Shown: positions 35,782 through 44,537 of the stretch, piece after piece | Position numbering within the stretch: the stretch's first letter is position 1 | How the letters are laid out: every line of letters starts with the position of its first letter | NCBI GenBank assembly: GCA_947453335.1 | Contig: CANGFP010000001.1 | Coordinates: 248,001-312,000, forward strand | Direction of reading: 5' to 3' | Source: Opitutia bacterium | GTDB lineage: Bacteria; Verrucomicrobiota; Verrucomicrobiia; Opitutales; UBA953 | Length of the DNA: 64,000 bases | Notes under the pieces: model-generated | What the model was told of the DNA's origin: nothing | What the model saw: only the letters and a program-made list of their open reading frames with translations | The model's database searches: none | Program-made: the position numbers and the translations under genes

Positions 35782-37278
35782 TCAGCCGAGCGTCACCTGG
35801 GCGACGTTGAGCGAACCCCGGCCGGCGCCTTCGTCGCGCAGCTCGATGACGAGCGGCTGGCCGGTGCCGAGGTCGCGGAACTCCGCGCGCATGATCCCGT
35901 TGAGGTCGTAGGCGAACGTGACCTCGATGGCCTGGTCGGCCGGCCGTCCCGGCGGCAGGGGCATCTCGACCTCGGCGATGCGGAGCACCATGAGCGGGTC
36001 GTTCTCGGGGATGGCCGACTGCGTGACCTCGCAGGTCAGGACGCGCTGGTCGGCCTCCACGGTGTAGTAGGTGCGCGTGCGGGACACCGGCAGCTTCTCG
36101 CCCTTCGAGATGATCACGCTGTTCTCGAGCACGCCGTCCTCGTCCATCGACAGCGTGCCGTAGTAGTGCGGGGCGATGTCCTGGAAGCCGATCTCGGCCG
36201 CGCGGCGGCGCTGGGCGGGCGAGAGCTTCGCGGGGTCGGCCTTGTGGGCGGCGTACAGCGCGGCGCCGAGCGCGACGGCCGTGTCGGGGTCGCGCAGCTG
36301 AGGCTCCTGCCCGAAGACGCGGCGCACCGCCGCCTGCACGCCTGGGACGCGGCAGGTGCCGCCCGCGAGGAAGACCCCGGCGAGCTCGCGGCGGTCGACG
36401 CCGGCGCGCAGCAGCACGCCTTCGCAGGCCATCTCGGCCTGGGCGACGAGACCGGCGATGGCCGCCTCGAACTCCGCGCGCGTCACCTCGACGTGCACGC
36501 GGCCGTGCTTGGCGGAGCGCAGCGGCAGCCGGACGGCTTGGCGCGCCGACAGCCGATGCTTGAGGTCCTCGGCGTCGGCCTTCGAGAACTCGCAGTCGCC
36601 GGGGCGGAGCTCGTCGCCGGTCGCCGCCCGGAACTTCGCCGCCACGAGCGCGGCGAGCTTGGCGTCGAAGTCCTTTCCCCCCAGCCGCTGCACGCCTTCG
36701 GTGAAGACGACCTGGATGGACATCCCCTTGGCCCGCACCAGCGAGACGTCGAACGTCCCGCCGCCGAAGTCGAAGACCGCGTAGAGCCCGTCGAGCGGCT
36801 GCTTCCGGCCGCGCGCGTAGGCGAGGGCCGCCGCGGTCGGCTCGTTGATCATGTGCACCTGCGCGAAGCCCGCGCGACGGGCGGCCTCGAGCGTGGCCTC
36901 GCGGGCGGCGTTGGTGAAGTTCGCCGGGATGGTGATGACCGCGAGGTCGACCGGGCCATGGGCGGCCTCGGCGTGCTCGCGGACCTTGCGCAGGAGCAGC
37001 GCGGAGAGGTCGAGCGGCGTGACGCGGCGGCCGAACGCCGGGTGCGACACGCCGGTGCCCAGGTCGCGCTTGAACTCGAGGAACGCGTGCTCGGCGTCCT
37101 CGGCCATCGCGCGGGCCTCGCGGCCGACGACGACGTGCGTGGCGGTCTCGAAGCAGACCGCGGACGGGGTGATCGGCTCGCCTTCCCAATCGCGGACGAT
37201 CTCCGGGGCGCCGGCGTCGTCGACGCGCGCGACGATGGTCGTCGTGGTGCCGAGGTCGATGCCGAGGAGGTGGGCCAT
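35782..37278 (-). CDS. Short Hsp70/DnaK-like ATPase without lid domain
   Basis: The protein has 498 residues from ATG 37278. The nucleotide-binding domain is complete: LGIDLGTTTTIVARV phosphate loop, NEPTAAALAYARG, FDFGGGTFDVSLV and FLAGGTCRVPGVQ. After the domain linker a beta-sandwich-like segment (GVLENSVIISKGEKLPVSRT, LTCEVTQSAIPENDP) resembles the DnaK substrate-binding beta domain. The alpha-helical lid of canonical 630-residue DnaK is missing, as in HscC-like or specialised Hsp70s. No grpE or dnaJ is nearby. The next gene encodes a membrane protein 1 bp away. Main housekeeping DnaK is presumably elsewhere. Confidence 0.88.
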   Translation of the reverse strand: MAHLLGIDLGTTTTIVARVDDAGAPEIVRDWEGEPITPSAVCFETATHVVVGREARAMAEDAEHAFLEFKRDLGTGVSHPAFGRRVTPLDLSALLLRKVREHAEAAHGPVDLAVITIPANFTNAAREATLEAARRAGFAQVHMINEPTAAALAYARGRKQPLDGLYAVFDFGGGTFDVSLVRAKGMSIQVVFTEGVQRLGGKDFDAKLAALVAAKFRAATGDELRPGDCEFSKADAEDLKHRLSARQAVRLPLRSAKHGRVHVEVTRAEFEAAIAGLVAQAEMACEGVLLRAGVDRRELAGVFLAGGTCRVPGVQAAVRRVFGQEPQLRDPDTAVALGAALYAAHKADPAKLSPAQRRRAAEIGFQDIAPHYYGTLSMDEDGVLENSVIISKGEKLPVSRTRTYYTVEADQRVLTCEVTQSAIPENDPLMVLRIAEVEMPLPPGRPADQAIEVTFAYDLNGIMRAEFRDLGTGQPLVIELRDEGAGRGSLNVAQVTLG

Positions 37279-37370
37279 TCCGTATGGATGATATGAAACC
37301 AAAGGGCAGGGCGGGGGAAGGCGAAATCCTTTGCGCTTTCCAGCGTCCGGCCGCCGCCTAGAACAGGACC

Positions 37371-38060
37371 ATGCGCCCCTTGCTTGCCCTGCTGTGCCTC
37401 GCCGTCGGCCTCGCCGCCGCGGAACCCGCCCCGCTGGCCCCCGTCGTCCAGGCCCTCGAGCTCAAGTGGCCGAAGAACCATACCGTGCACCTCGTCTGCC
37501 ACGGCCATAGCGTGCCCGCCGGCTACTTCGCCACGCCGGTCGTGCGCGCGAACGAGGCCTACCCCGCCGGACTCCAGAACGGCCTGCGCGAGCGCTTCCC
37601 GCACGCCGTCCTCAACGTCGTCGTCACCGCCATCGGCGGCGAGGCCTCCGACCGCGGCGCCGCGCGCTTCGAGCGGGACGTCCTGGCCCTCCGGCCGGCC
37701 GTCGTGACGATCGACTACTCCCTGAACGACCGTCGGTTGGGCCTCGAGAAGGCCAAGGCGAACTGGACCTCGATGATCGTCGCCGCCAAGGCCGCGGGGA
37801 TCAAAGTCATCCTGCTGACCCCGACGCCGGACCAGTCGGCCAAGCTCGACGACCCGCAGGACCCGCTGAACCAGCATGCCGAGCAGGTGCGGGCCTTGGC
37901 CAAGGAGCACGACGTCCTGCTGGTCGACAGCCTGGCCCTGTTCAAGGCCAAGGTCGCGGCCGGCACGCCGTTGAAGGACCTCATGTCTCAGGTCAACCAC
38001 CCCAACGCCGCCGGCCATGCCTTGGTCACCGCGGCGCTCCTGGACCTCTTCCGGAAGTAA
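37371..38060 (+). CDS. Secreted SGNH/GDSL-type hydrolase
   Basis: The protein has 229 residues. A signal peptide (MRPLLALLCLAVGLAAA) precedes an SGNH fold. Block I reads HLVCHGHSVPAGYF, where the usual GDS is GHS but the nucleophile Ser is kept. Block II Gly is in TAIGGEASDRG, block III Asn in DYSLNDRR, and block V His in QVNHPNAAGH. So all four Ser-Gly-Asn-His residues are present. Related enzymes deacetylate or de-esterify polysaccharides. It is probably a single-gene or two-gene unit with the Dabb gene 45 bp downstream. The GHS variant is known in some carbohydrate-esterase-like subgroups; I cannot assign the substrate. Confidence 0.85.
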   Translation: MRPLLALLCLAVGLAAAEPAPLAPVVQALELKWPKNHTVHLVCHGHSVPAGYFATPVVRANEAYPAGLQNGLRERFPHAVLNVVVTAIGGEASDRGAARFERDVLALRPAVVTIDYSLNDRRLGLEKAKANWTSMIVAAKAAGIKVILLTPTPDQSAKLDDPQDPLNQHAEQVRALAKEHDVLLVDSLALFKAKVAAGTPLKDLMSQVNHPNAAGHALVTAALLDLFRK

Positions 38061-38105
38061 TTTGCTGTTTCCTTCCGTCGGACCTTCGCCAAACCTCCCC
38101 TCCCT

Positions 38106-38405
38106 ATGTTCCACCACGTCGTCTTCTTCTACCTGAAAAAGGACCTCACCGCCGCCCAGCGCTCCGAGTTCGAGGCCAAGCTCCGCGGCCTCCTCGCCAT
38201 CAAGTCGATCCACAGCGGCTACGTCGGCGTCCCCAGCAAGCACGCCGTCCGCCCGATCATCGACACCTCGTACGACTTCGCCGAGTTCTTCGTCTTCAAG
38301 AACCACGCCGACCACGACGCCTACCAGGTCGACCCCATCCACCAGGCCTTCATCGCCGACTGCAAGGCCTACTGGGACTCCGTCAAGATCTACGACTTCG
38401 AGTAA
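38106..38405 (+). CDS. Dabb-family (stress-responsive A/B barrel) protein
   Basis: The protein has 99 residues, the normal length of the dimeric alpha/beta barrel family. Conserved elements are HHVVFFYLKKDLTAAQRSEF at the N-terminus and FAEFFVFKNHADHDAYQVDP followed by HQAFIAD. Family members form small cytoplasmic dimers, some cyclases or stress proteins, but most have no known role. The leader is purely pyrimidine-rich (AACCTCCCCTCCCT-ATG). A strong terminator follows 25 bp after the stop. Confidence 0.88.
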   Translation: MFHHVVFFYLKKDLTAAQRSEFEAKLRGLLAIKSIHSGYVGVPSKHAVRPIIDTSYDFAEFFVFKNHADHDAYQVDPIHQAFIADCKAYWDSVKIYDFE

Positions 38406-38430
38406 GCCGCCACGCTTGCCCGGAAAGACG

Positions 38431-38456
38431 AAGGCCGCCCGATGGGCGGCCTTTTT
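38431..38456 (+). terminator. Rho-independent terminator between Dabb and GH128-like genes
   Basis: AAGGCCGCCC pairs with GGGCGGCCTT around a GAT loop, followed by more T residues on the plus strand. The stem is 10 bp and GC-rich. It ends the Dabb transcript; on the minus strand the run after the stem is CTTCGTCTTT, weaker but possibly sufficient for transcripts leaving the GH128-like operon. Confidence 0.85.
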
Positions 38457-38468
38457 CGTGCCTCGATC

Positions 38469-39245
38469 TCAGCGGCCGGTCTCGCGGTAGAGCTCGCCGA
38501 GCTTGGTCGGCTTCTTGGCGTCTCCCTTGCCCTCGAAGAGCGCTCCGGGCTCGGCGTAGAAGCCGTTCATGTAGGCGAAGCGTTCGACGTGGCGATGGTG
38601 CTCGAGCATGCGGAAGGCTTCGCGGGCGAACTTGTCGCGGTCGCCGTCGGTGAACTTGGCGTTGAACTCGGTGACCCAGAGGGGGCGGTTGTAGCGCTTG
38701 TGCAGCCCGTCCAGCCACTCGGAGAACTTGTCGACGTCCGCGCTGCGGTACCAATGGACGGCGATGAAGTCGACGCGGAGCTTCCGCTTCTCCACGCCCT
38801 CCATGAACTTCTCCAGCCAAGCCATGCCTTCCTTGTCCGACGACGGGGCGGGGCTGCCGAGGCGCAGGCCCGTGGCCATCAGGCGCGGCCAGAGGTCGAG
38901 CGCTTCCTCGACCGTCGTGTCGCCCTGCTTCTCGCGTTCGGGTTCGTTGAAGCCGAGGAGGACCTTGGCGCCGCTCTTCTTGACCTGCGTGAACACCTTC
39001 TCGGTCGCACCCTTCTTGCCCTTGATCATCGGCACGAACTCGACCCCGTCCTTCGACTCCCCGTGCGGGCTCCAGTTGTAGAACCAGCCGCAGTTCATCT
39101 CCTTCGCCGTGTCGGGGTGTCCGCCCGCCCAGCCTTTCTTGCTGGGTTCCTTTTCCTTGGCGGGGGCGGCCGGCTCCGCGGCCGAGACGGTGAAGGAAGC
39201 CGCGACGGACAAGGCTGAAACCAGAAGCAAACGAAGGAAACTCAT
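38469..39245 (-). CDS. Secreted GH128-like glycoside hydrolase (Asl1-like)
   Basis: The protein has 258 residues. A signal peptide (LLLVSALSVAASFTVSA) and a Lys/Pro linker precede a small TIM barrel. CGWFYNWSPHG opens the domain, VLLGFNEPE carries the expected acid/base Glu and LWVTEFN the nucleophile Glu, and FIAVHWYRS lies between them. These match GH128 beta-1,3-glucanases, so it probably acts on laminarin-like glucans, pending a profile search. It is the third and last gene of a probable operon with two paralogous proteins; the gap to the previous stop is 5 bp. Confidence 0.85.
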   Translation of the reverse strand: MSFLRLLLVSALSVAASFTVSAAEPAAPAKEKEPSKKGWAGGHPDTAKEMNCGWFYNWSPHGESKDGVEFVPMIKGKKGATEKVFTQVKKSGAKVLLGFNEPEREKQGDTTVEEALDLWPRLMATGLRLGSPAPSSDKEGMAWLEKFMEGVEKRKLRVDFIAVHWYRSADVDKFSEWLDGLHKRYNRPLWVTEFNAKFTDGDRDKFAREAFRMLEHHRHVERFAYMNGFYAEPGALFEGKGDAKKPTKLGELYRETGR

Positions 39246-39250
39246 CGGAG

Positions 39251-40642
39251 TTACTTGATGGGGCCAAGCTGCAAGATGGGGTGGCTCTTGTCGTAGCGGC
39301 CGTTCTTGTCTTTGAAGAGAATTGCCGGTTTACCCTGTTCATCCTGATCAAGCTGGAGTTTGCTGCCGCAGGGACCGTCCAGCGCGGCGACCTGGGCTGC
39401 GGTCGGCTTTCCGGCTGTTTCCATCGCGAGTTCCAAGCACCGCATCTTTATCCTGGAGTAGAGTAGTCCCTCGTAGTCGCCATACGCGCGGTGGATTATC
39501 CCGATGAAGATGAGCTCCGCCTTTTTGCGGAGGTCAGGAGGAGTCGGGTGTTTGGCTAGCTCGGCCAATTGCTTCTTGTTCAAGCCTTGCGAGGTTTCTT
39601 CTAGGAGCCGCCCCAGCTCTTCGTCGGATAGCGTTAGGAAGGTCAGGAGGAAGCGACTGAAGTCGCTGCGGGCATTGACCTTGCTGGTGAGAAAGCGACG
39701 AAGTTCCACCGGTGAGCTCAGGTGGGCTTCGACGATGAATTGTAACCCGCGAGCTTGCTCGGCCATCAGTATTTCCCATGCTTCATCGGAGCGTTTGGTC
39801 GCTTCCTGTATGGAGACAGGGGTCAGGGGCTCTAATCGCTTGATCAAGGCGTTCTCCTCCGCATCTAATTCGTCCGCACTGATCAGGTTGGAGAACAGGG
39901 CCATCGGCGGGGCGACCCAGTCTGGGTCACGCACACCCCAGCGAACGCAAATGCTCATGGCTTTGGTTCGTCGGTCTTCCAGGGGGGTGGTTGAGAGTTC
40001 CATCAGGGCTGCCTTCGTAACGACGTAATTCCCGTTCTGGGTAGTCAATCCCCGCACGTCAGGAGGAGCCGGGAGTTCCTGGAGTCGTCGCATAAAGGCG
40101 CGACGTTCACCTTCAGGCCAAACAGCCGCGTACCTCCCCGCGACATGGATGATTTGATTGTCGAAACTACAACTGAAGATGTCCTTGGACGCCGACTTTC
40201 TATTGAGTTCCATGGCGCGAAGGAACCACTCGCCCCCTTCCTTGGCCTTGCCGGCTTGGCAGAGCTGATTTCCTCGGGCCAGGTAGATTCTGATGATGTT
40301 CAGTGTCTGGGATGAATCTAGGTCCTGTATGCGGGCGCCACGTTTGGATTTGACCGTCCGAAAGAGCTGATCCGCCATCTCTTCGAGTTGGTATTTGGCG
40401 AAAAAGGCTTGGTCCACTGGCCGTGCGCCGTTGGACATGTCGGCGAACAGGGCGAAATCGTTCTGGTTATCGTCCTCAGGTTTGGCGCCGACCAAGGGAG
40501 TGTTTTCCATTCGCTCCATCAAGCGATGCAGCCTTCTTAGCGAGGCCTCCTCCGGGGTGCTCGGTTGCTGGAGCCACCAGATGGATCCGCCGATGATGAG
40601 GCAGGCGAGCAGCGGTGCGAGGAGCGGGCGAAGGAAACGCAT
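39251..40642 (-). CDS. Exported or anchored protein of unknown function, paralogue A
   Basis: The protein has 463 residues with a hydrophobic N-terminus (LLAPLLACLIIGGSIWWL) that is either a signal peptide or anchor. The rest is helical. Around residue 125-150 it reads ARGNQLCQAGKAKEGGEWFL, TPR-like, and closely parallels the same region of the next gene (LLCQQGKVAEGQAWML). Both proteins end in LGPIK. I therefore consider them tandem paralogues that have diverged strongly. By eye GC and codon bias are lower than in neighbours, which suggests relaxed selection or recent acquisition. Function unknown. Confidence 0.7.
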   Translation of the reverse strand: MRFLRPLLAPLLACLIIGGSIWWLQQPSTPEEASLRRLHRLMERMENTPLVGAKPEDDNQNDFALFADMSNGARPVDQAFFAKYQLEEMADQLFRTVKSKRGARIQDLDSSQTLNIIRIYLARGNQLCQAGKAKEGGEWFLRAMELNRKSASKDIFSCSFDNQIIHVAGRYAAVWPEGERRAFMRRLQELPAPPDVRGLTTQNGNYVVTKAALMELSTTPLEDRRTKAMSICVRWGVRDPDWVAPPMALFSNLISADELDAEENALIKRLEPLTPVSIQEATKRSDEAWEILMAEQARGLQFIVEAHLSSPVELRRFLTSKVNARSDFSRFLLTFLTLSDEELGRLLEETSQGLNKKQLAELAKHPTPPDLRKKAELIFIGIIHRAYGDYEGLLYSRIKMRCLELAMETAGKPTAAQVAALDGPCGSKLQLDQDEQGKPAILFKDKNGRYDKSHPILQLGPIK

Positions 40643-40650
40643 GACGAGAT

Positions 40651-41868
40651 CTATTTGATGGGGCCTAGGGTCAGGAAGTCGCCGACGCTCGAGCCAGCCT
40701 TGATGGCCTTGTGGTTGCCGTCTTCGGATTTCCCTAGGTGCAGCGGGTTGCCGGAGGCATCGGTGAGCCCAGCGAGGTCCTTTTCGCTGAAGTCCGCGCC
40801 ACGACGGAGGGCTTGCTTGAGCAGCTGCAGTGTGAGTTCCGTATCTAGGCCCTTGCGGGCGACGAGGGTGAAGTGGCGGGCAAGCAGCACCCGGTAGAGG
40901 GCTTCAGCCCTTCGGGCGGGCGATGCAAATGTTTGGCCGGCCGATTTGGCTTCATCCGCCTGCACCTGCGTCAAGGCTTCGGCGTTGCGTGCCTGGAAAG
41001 CCTGCAGCCGTTCCGGCGTCAATGGCTGCAGCTCCGCGGAGACGGAATCGAGGATGGTCTCCCAGCTTTCCTGGGTCAGGTTTTCCAGCATGGTTTGTAA
41101 CCTGCGTAGATAGGCCTGCTCATCATCCTCGCCCACGATCGTCTTGAAGATCTTCTGGAGCCTTTCTTTGCGTTGCGCTGGCGTGAGTGGCTTGAGCTCC
41201 TCCATCAGTGCCGGAACGCTATGCTTGGGTCCACACGAAGCGTTGTCCTTTCTGATGGCGAGGTCGAGGCGGGCCAAGGGCCCGAGTTGTTCGAGGGAGC
41301 TGACATAGGCCAACCGATCTTTTTCCGGCCATGTCTCGACATGGTATGCGGCGGCCTGCAGGCCGAGGTGTTCATAGGCAAAGGCGAGCATTTGGGTGAG
41401 CATGTTCTGGTCCCCGTCTGCCCGTCGGGCCATGCGGTGCAGCTTGAGCATCCATGCCTGCCCCTCGGCTACTTTACCTTGTTGGCAGAGCAGCTGGGCC
41501 CGAAGCAGGAAGATGCGGCTGACGACGATACTTTCCCGCAATCTTGACCGTTCCTTGTCGAGCATCCGTGGAAAGGGTGCATCCAGGATGGGTTGCAGCC
41601 GGTCGCTGAGGGCTTTCAGCCCGATGCGCTCACAGAACGCTGGATCGACGCGAAGCGCCCCCACCGACATTTCCTCCATGAGGTCGTATTCCGTCATCAC
41701 TTCCGGGGTGGGCTTGGGGAGCTTCCGCGCACTGAGGGTCTCGTCGAAGCGGCGGATTTCAGCGTAGAGTTCGTCGTCCTTCGAGGGACTGTCTGCGGCG
41801 TTCGCCACGGTCAGCCAGCCGAGCAGCAGGCACGGCCAGAATCGTCGCAGGGTCGGGGCGAAGCGCAT
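40651..41868 (-). CDS. Exported protein of unknown function, paralogue B
   Basis: The protein has 405 residues with a signal peptide (FWPCLLLGWLTVANAA). It is the first gene of the unit and is followed 8 bp later by paralogue A. Shared features: a helical body, the TPR-like LLRAQLLCQQGKVAEGQAW segment, a WPEKDR/WPEGER motif, a variable C-terminal third ending in LKPL/LEPL-type repeats, and the terminal LGPIK. Third-position GC is visibly lower than in the flanking bio and hsp70 genes. No catalytic motif is visible. Envelope-associated bookkeeping or binding proteins are possible but unproven. Confidence 0.7.
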   Translation of the reverse strand: MRFAPTLRRFWPCLLLGWLTVANAADSPSKDDELYAEIRRFDETLSARKLPKPTPEVMTEYDLMEEMSVGALRVDPAFCERIGLKALSDRLQPILDAPFPRMLDKERSRLRESIVVSRIFLLRAQLLCQQGKVAEGQAWMLKLHRMARRADGDQNMLTQMLAFAYEHLGLQAAAYHVETWPEKDRLAYVSSLEQLGPLARLDLAIRKDNASCGPKHSVPALMEELKPLTPAQRKERLQKIFKTIVGEDDEQAYLRRLQTMLENLTQESWETILDSVSAELQPLTPERLQAFQARNAEALTQVQADEAKSAGQTFASPARRAEALYRVLLARHFTLVARKGLDTELTLQLLKQALRRGADFSEKDLAGLTDASGNPLHLGKSEDGNHKAIKAGSSVGDFLTLGPIK

Positions 41869-41943
41869 TGGGGTGCTTCTTCAATACTGCTTCGAAGATG
41901 GGGGTCAACCGGCCATCGGGCAGGGCGACCCCGGGCCGCGCTT

Positions 41944-41983
41944 CCCATTGTTAACCCATCGCCACTTCTGGCTTAACAATGGG
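41944..41983 (+). promoter_or_regulatory. BirA operator of the biotin operon
   Basis: CCCATTGTTAA and TTAACAATGGG form a perfect 11-bp inverted repeat 25 bp upstream of bioA. The core TTGTTAACC-N14-GCTTAACAA closely fits the BirA box TTGTAAACC-N14-16-GGTTTACAA. TTGTTA at 41949 could serve as a -35 with an AT-rich -10 in the right arm 18 bp later, so binding would block transcription. This predicts repression by biotinyl-AMP-bound BirA. birA itself is not in the window. Confidence 0.88.
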
Positions 41984-42007
41984 CCGGGAGGGGCCTAGGA
42001 CGAGGGG

Positions 42008-43390
42008 GTGCCGACTGCCTCTGCAGCCGTTCCGTCCGGTTTGGACGCCCTCGATGCCGCCGATCGGCGCTTCGGGTGGCACCCGTTTACCCAAATGCGG
42101 GAATACCAGGACAACCCGCGGCTCCACTTGGTGCGGGGCGAGGGTTCTTGGCTGATCGACGGGGAAGGGAAGCGCTACCTGGACGGCAACGCTTCGGTCT
42201 GGACCAACGTCCATGGCCATAACGACCCCGACCTGAACCGCGCGCTACAGGAGCAGTTGGGTCAAGTCGCTCACGTGACGTTGCTGGGCCTGAACCACCC
42301 GGTGGCCACCGGGCTCGCCGAGGACCTCGCGACGCTGACCAACGGGGCGCTGCCCCGTTGCTTCTTCTCCGACAACGGCAGCAACGCCGTCGAGGTGGCG
42401 CTGAAGTTGTCCTTCCAGTATTGGCAGCTCGTCGGGCAGGAAGCCAAGCGCGGCGTCATCGCGATGGATGGCGCCTACCACGGCGACACCTTCGGCACGA
42501 TGTCCGTCGGTGGTCGTTCGGAGTTCCATGATCGCTTCGCGCCGTGGCTCTTCGCCGCGCAGACCTTCCCGGCGCCGGATCACTCGGAGTGCGCCGGTCA
42601 GACCGCCCGCTCCGACGCCTCCGCCTCCTTGGCCGCACTTGAGGCCCTCTTGGTCCGCGACGCCGCCACGACCGCCTGCGTCATCCTGGAGCCGCGCGTG
42701 CAGGGTGCGGCCGGGATGGTCCAGCAGCCCGCGGGTTTCGTGAAGTCCGTCGCCGCGCTGTGCCGGAAGCACGGCGTACACCTTATTCTGGATGAAGTGT
42801 TCACCGGCTTCGGCCGCGTCGGTGCCCTCACGGTCGCCGAGCTGGAAGGCGTCGTGCCCGATTTCCTCTGCCTCGCGAAGGGTCTCGCCGCCGGTTACCT
42901 CCCTCTCGCCGCCACGCTGACGTCGGAGTCGATCTACGAGGCCTTTCTCGGGAAGTTCTCCGAAGGGAAGACCTTCTTCCACGGCCACACCTTCTCCGGC
43001 AACCCGCTCGGTTGCGCCGTCGCGCGCGCTTCGTTGCGCAAGCTCCGCCCGATGCTCGCCTCGGGCCAGGTCGCCGAGCGGGCCGAGCTCCTGGGGCGCG
43101 AGATGGCGGCCGCCTTCGCAGGCCATCCCAACGTACGGACCTTCCGTCAGCTCGGACTCACCGGCTCCGTCGAGTTCAAGCCCGTCAACGCCGACCGCTG
43201 GCCCACCGACGTGCGCGCCGGCTACCGCGTCGCGCTCGCCGCGCGCCGCCACGGCCTCGTCATCCGTCCCCTCGGCGACTCCATCCTGTTCGTCCCGCCC
43301 ATCTCCATCCGCCCCGACGAAGTAAAGCACCTCGTCCGCGCCGTCCGCCTCGCGATGGACGAAACCCTCCCGACTCTGAACGCAGACTAG
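42008..43390 (+). CDS. bioA: Adenosylmethionine-8-amino-7-oxononanoate aminotransferase
   Basis: The protein has 460 residues and starts with GTG 42008, preceded by a GGACGAGG site. It is a class III PLP aminotransferase that converts KAPA to DAPA using SAM as amino donor. WHPFTQMREYQ at the N-terminus is diagnostic of BioA. PLP contacts appear in FSDNGSNAVEVALKL, DGAYHGDTFGTMSVGG, LDEVFTGFGRVG (Asp for the pyridine N) and CLAKGLAAGYLP (Schiff-base Lys). It is the first gene of the operon behind the BirA box. Confidence 0.96.
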   Translation: MPTASAAVPSGLDALDAADRRFGWHPFTQMREYQDNPRLHLVRGEGSWLIDGEGKRYLDGNASVWTNVHGHNDPDLNRALQEQLGQVAHVTLLGLNHPVATGLAEDLATLTNGALPRCFFSDNGSNAVEVALKLSFQYWQLVGQEAKRGVIAMDGAYHGDTFGTMSVGGRSEFHDRFAPWLFAAQTFPAPDHSECAGQTARSDASASLAALEALLVRDAATTACVILEPRVQGAAGMVQQPAGFVKSVAALCRKHGVHLILDEVFTGFGRVGALTVAELEGVVPDFLCLAKGLAAGYLPLAATLTSESIYEAFLGKFSEGKTFFHGHTFSGNPLGCAVARASLRKLRPMLASGQVAERAELLGREMAAAFAGHPNVRTFRQLGLTGSVEFKPVNADRWPTDVRAGYRVALAARRHGLVIRPLGDSILFVPPISIRPDEVKHLVRAVRLAMDETLPTLNAD

Positions 43391-43461
43391 GGCAGCACGC
43401 GGTGCTGCCCCTGCCTTTACCCATCCCCCATCCCCCATCCCCTTTCACCTATCCCCTTCAA
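43390..43461. repeat. Hairpin and C-rich heptads between bioA and bioB
   Basis: The bioA stop is followed directly by GGGCAGCAC-GCG-GTGCTGCCC (43390-43410), a hairpin of the family seen at 30055-30266. (CCCCCAT)n and CCTATCCCC heptads follow up to the bioB leader. The hairpin lacks a T-run, so it is not a standard terminator, but it could adjust bioB expression relative to bioA. Confidence 0.7.
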
Positions 43462-43465
43462 CACC

Positions 43466-44536
43466 ATGCCTACCCTCACCGACGCCCGAGCGCTCTACGA
43501 CCTGCCGCTCAACACCCTCATCTTCAAGGCCCAGCAGGTGCACCAGGCCAACCAGGATCCCGCCGGCGTGCAGCTCTGCACGCTCAAGTCGATCAAGACC
43601 GGCGCCTGTCCCGAGGACTGCGCCTACTGCCCGCAGTCGGTCCACAACAACACCGGCCTCGAGAGCGAGGCCCTGATGGAGACGCAGGCCATCCTGGCCG
43701 ACGCCCGTAAGGCCAAGGCCGGCGGCGCGACGCGCTTCTGCATGGGCGCCGCCTGGCGCCGCGTGAACGACGGCAAGCAGTTCGACAGCGTCCTCAACAC
43801 CGTCGCCGGCGTGAAGGAGCTCGGCCTCGAAGTCTGCTGCACCCTCGGCATGGTGTCCGAGCAGCAGGCTACCCGCCTCAAGCAGGCCGGTTGTGACGTC
43901 TACAACCACAACCTCGACACCTCGCGCGAGCACTACTCGAAGATCATCACCACCCGCACGTACGACGACCGCCTCCAGACCCTCTCGAACGTCCGCAAGG
44001 CCGGCCTTGAGGTCTGCTCCGGCGGCATCATCGGCATGGGCGAGACCGTGGACGACCGCCTGAAGATGCTCGTCGAGCTCGCGCAGCTCGACCCCCAGCC
44101 GGACTCCGTGCCGATCAACGCCCTCGTCGCCGTCGAAGGCACGCCGCTCGCCGGCCGCAAGTTCGTGGACACCATCGAGTTCGTCCGCACCATCGCCGTC
44201 GCGCGTATCCTGATGCCCAAGGCCATGGTCCGCCTCTCCGCCGGCCGCGCGAACATGAACGACGAGACCCAGGCCCTTTGCTACCTCGCCGGCGCCAACT
44301 CGATCTTCCTCGGCGAGAAGCTCCTCACCACGGGCAACCCCGACATCGAAGAGGACATGAACCTCATGAAGCGTCTGGGCCTGCACCCGATGCATCCGGA
44401 TGAAGCCCGCCGGATCCACCGCGGCGAGATCGCCCCCACCTCGGCCCAGCCGGCCGCGTGGCCGAGCGTCGCCGAATTCGCGGCCGCGAACGCCGCCGAA
44501 GAGTCCTGCGGTCACGGCGGTTGCGGCTGCAAGTAA
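43466..44536 (+). CDS. bioB: Biotin synthase
   Basis: The protein has 356 residues. It is a radical SAM enzyme that inserts sulfur into dethiobiotin. The 4Fe-4S motif is C48-x3-C52-x2-C55 ([13 protein letters not shown]). Other family blocks are [46 protein letters not shown] and [12 protein letters not shown]. The C-terminus ends in an unusual Cys/Gly/His-rich tail ([10 protein letters not shown]), which could bind metal or be a benign extension seen in some BioB proteins. It sits between bioA and bioD; the bioD start is 1 bp after its stop. Confidence 0.98.
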   Translation: MPTLTDARALYDLPLNTLIFKAQQVHQANQDPAGVQLCTLKSIKTGACPEDCAYCPQSVHNNTGLESEALMETQAILADARKAKAGGATRFCMGAAWRRVNDGKQFDSVLNTVAGVKELGLEVCCTLGMVSEQQATRLKQAGCDVYNHNLDTSREHYSKIITTRTYDDRLQTLSNVRKAGLEVCSGGIIGMGETVDDRLKMLVELAQLDPQPDSVPINALVAVEGTPLAGRKFVDTIEFVRTIAVARILMPKAMVRLSAGRANMNDETQALCYLAGANSIFLGEKLLTTGNPDIEEDMNLMKRLGLHPMHPDEARRIHRGEIAPTSAQPAAWPSVAEFAAANAAEESCGHGGCGCK

Positions 44537-44537
44537 C

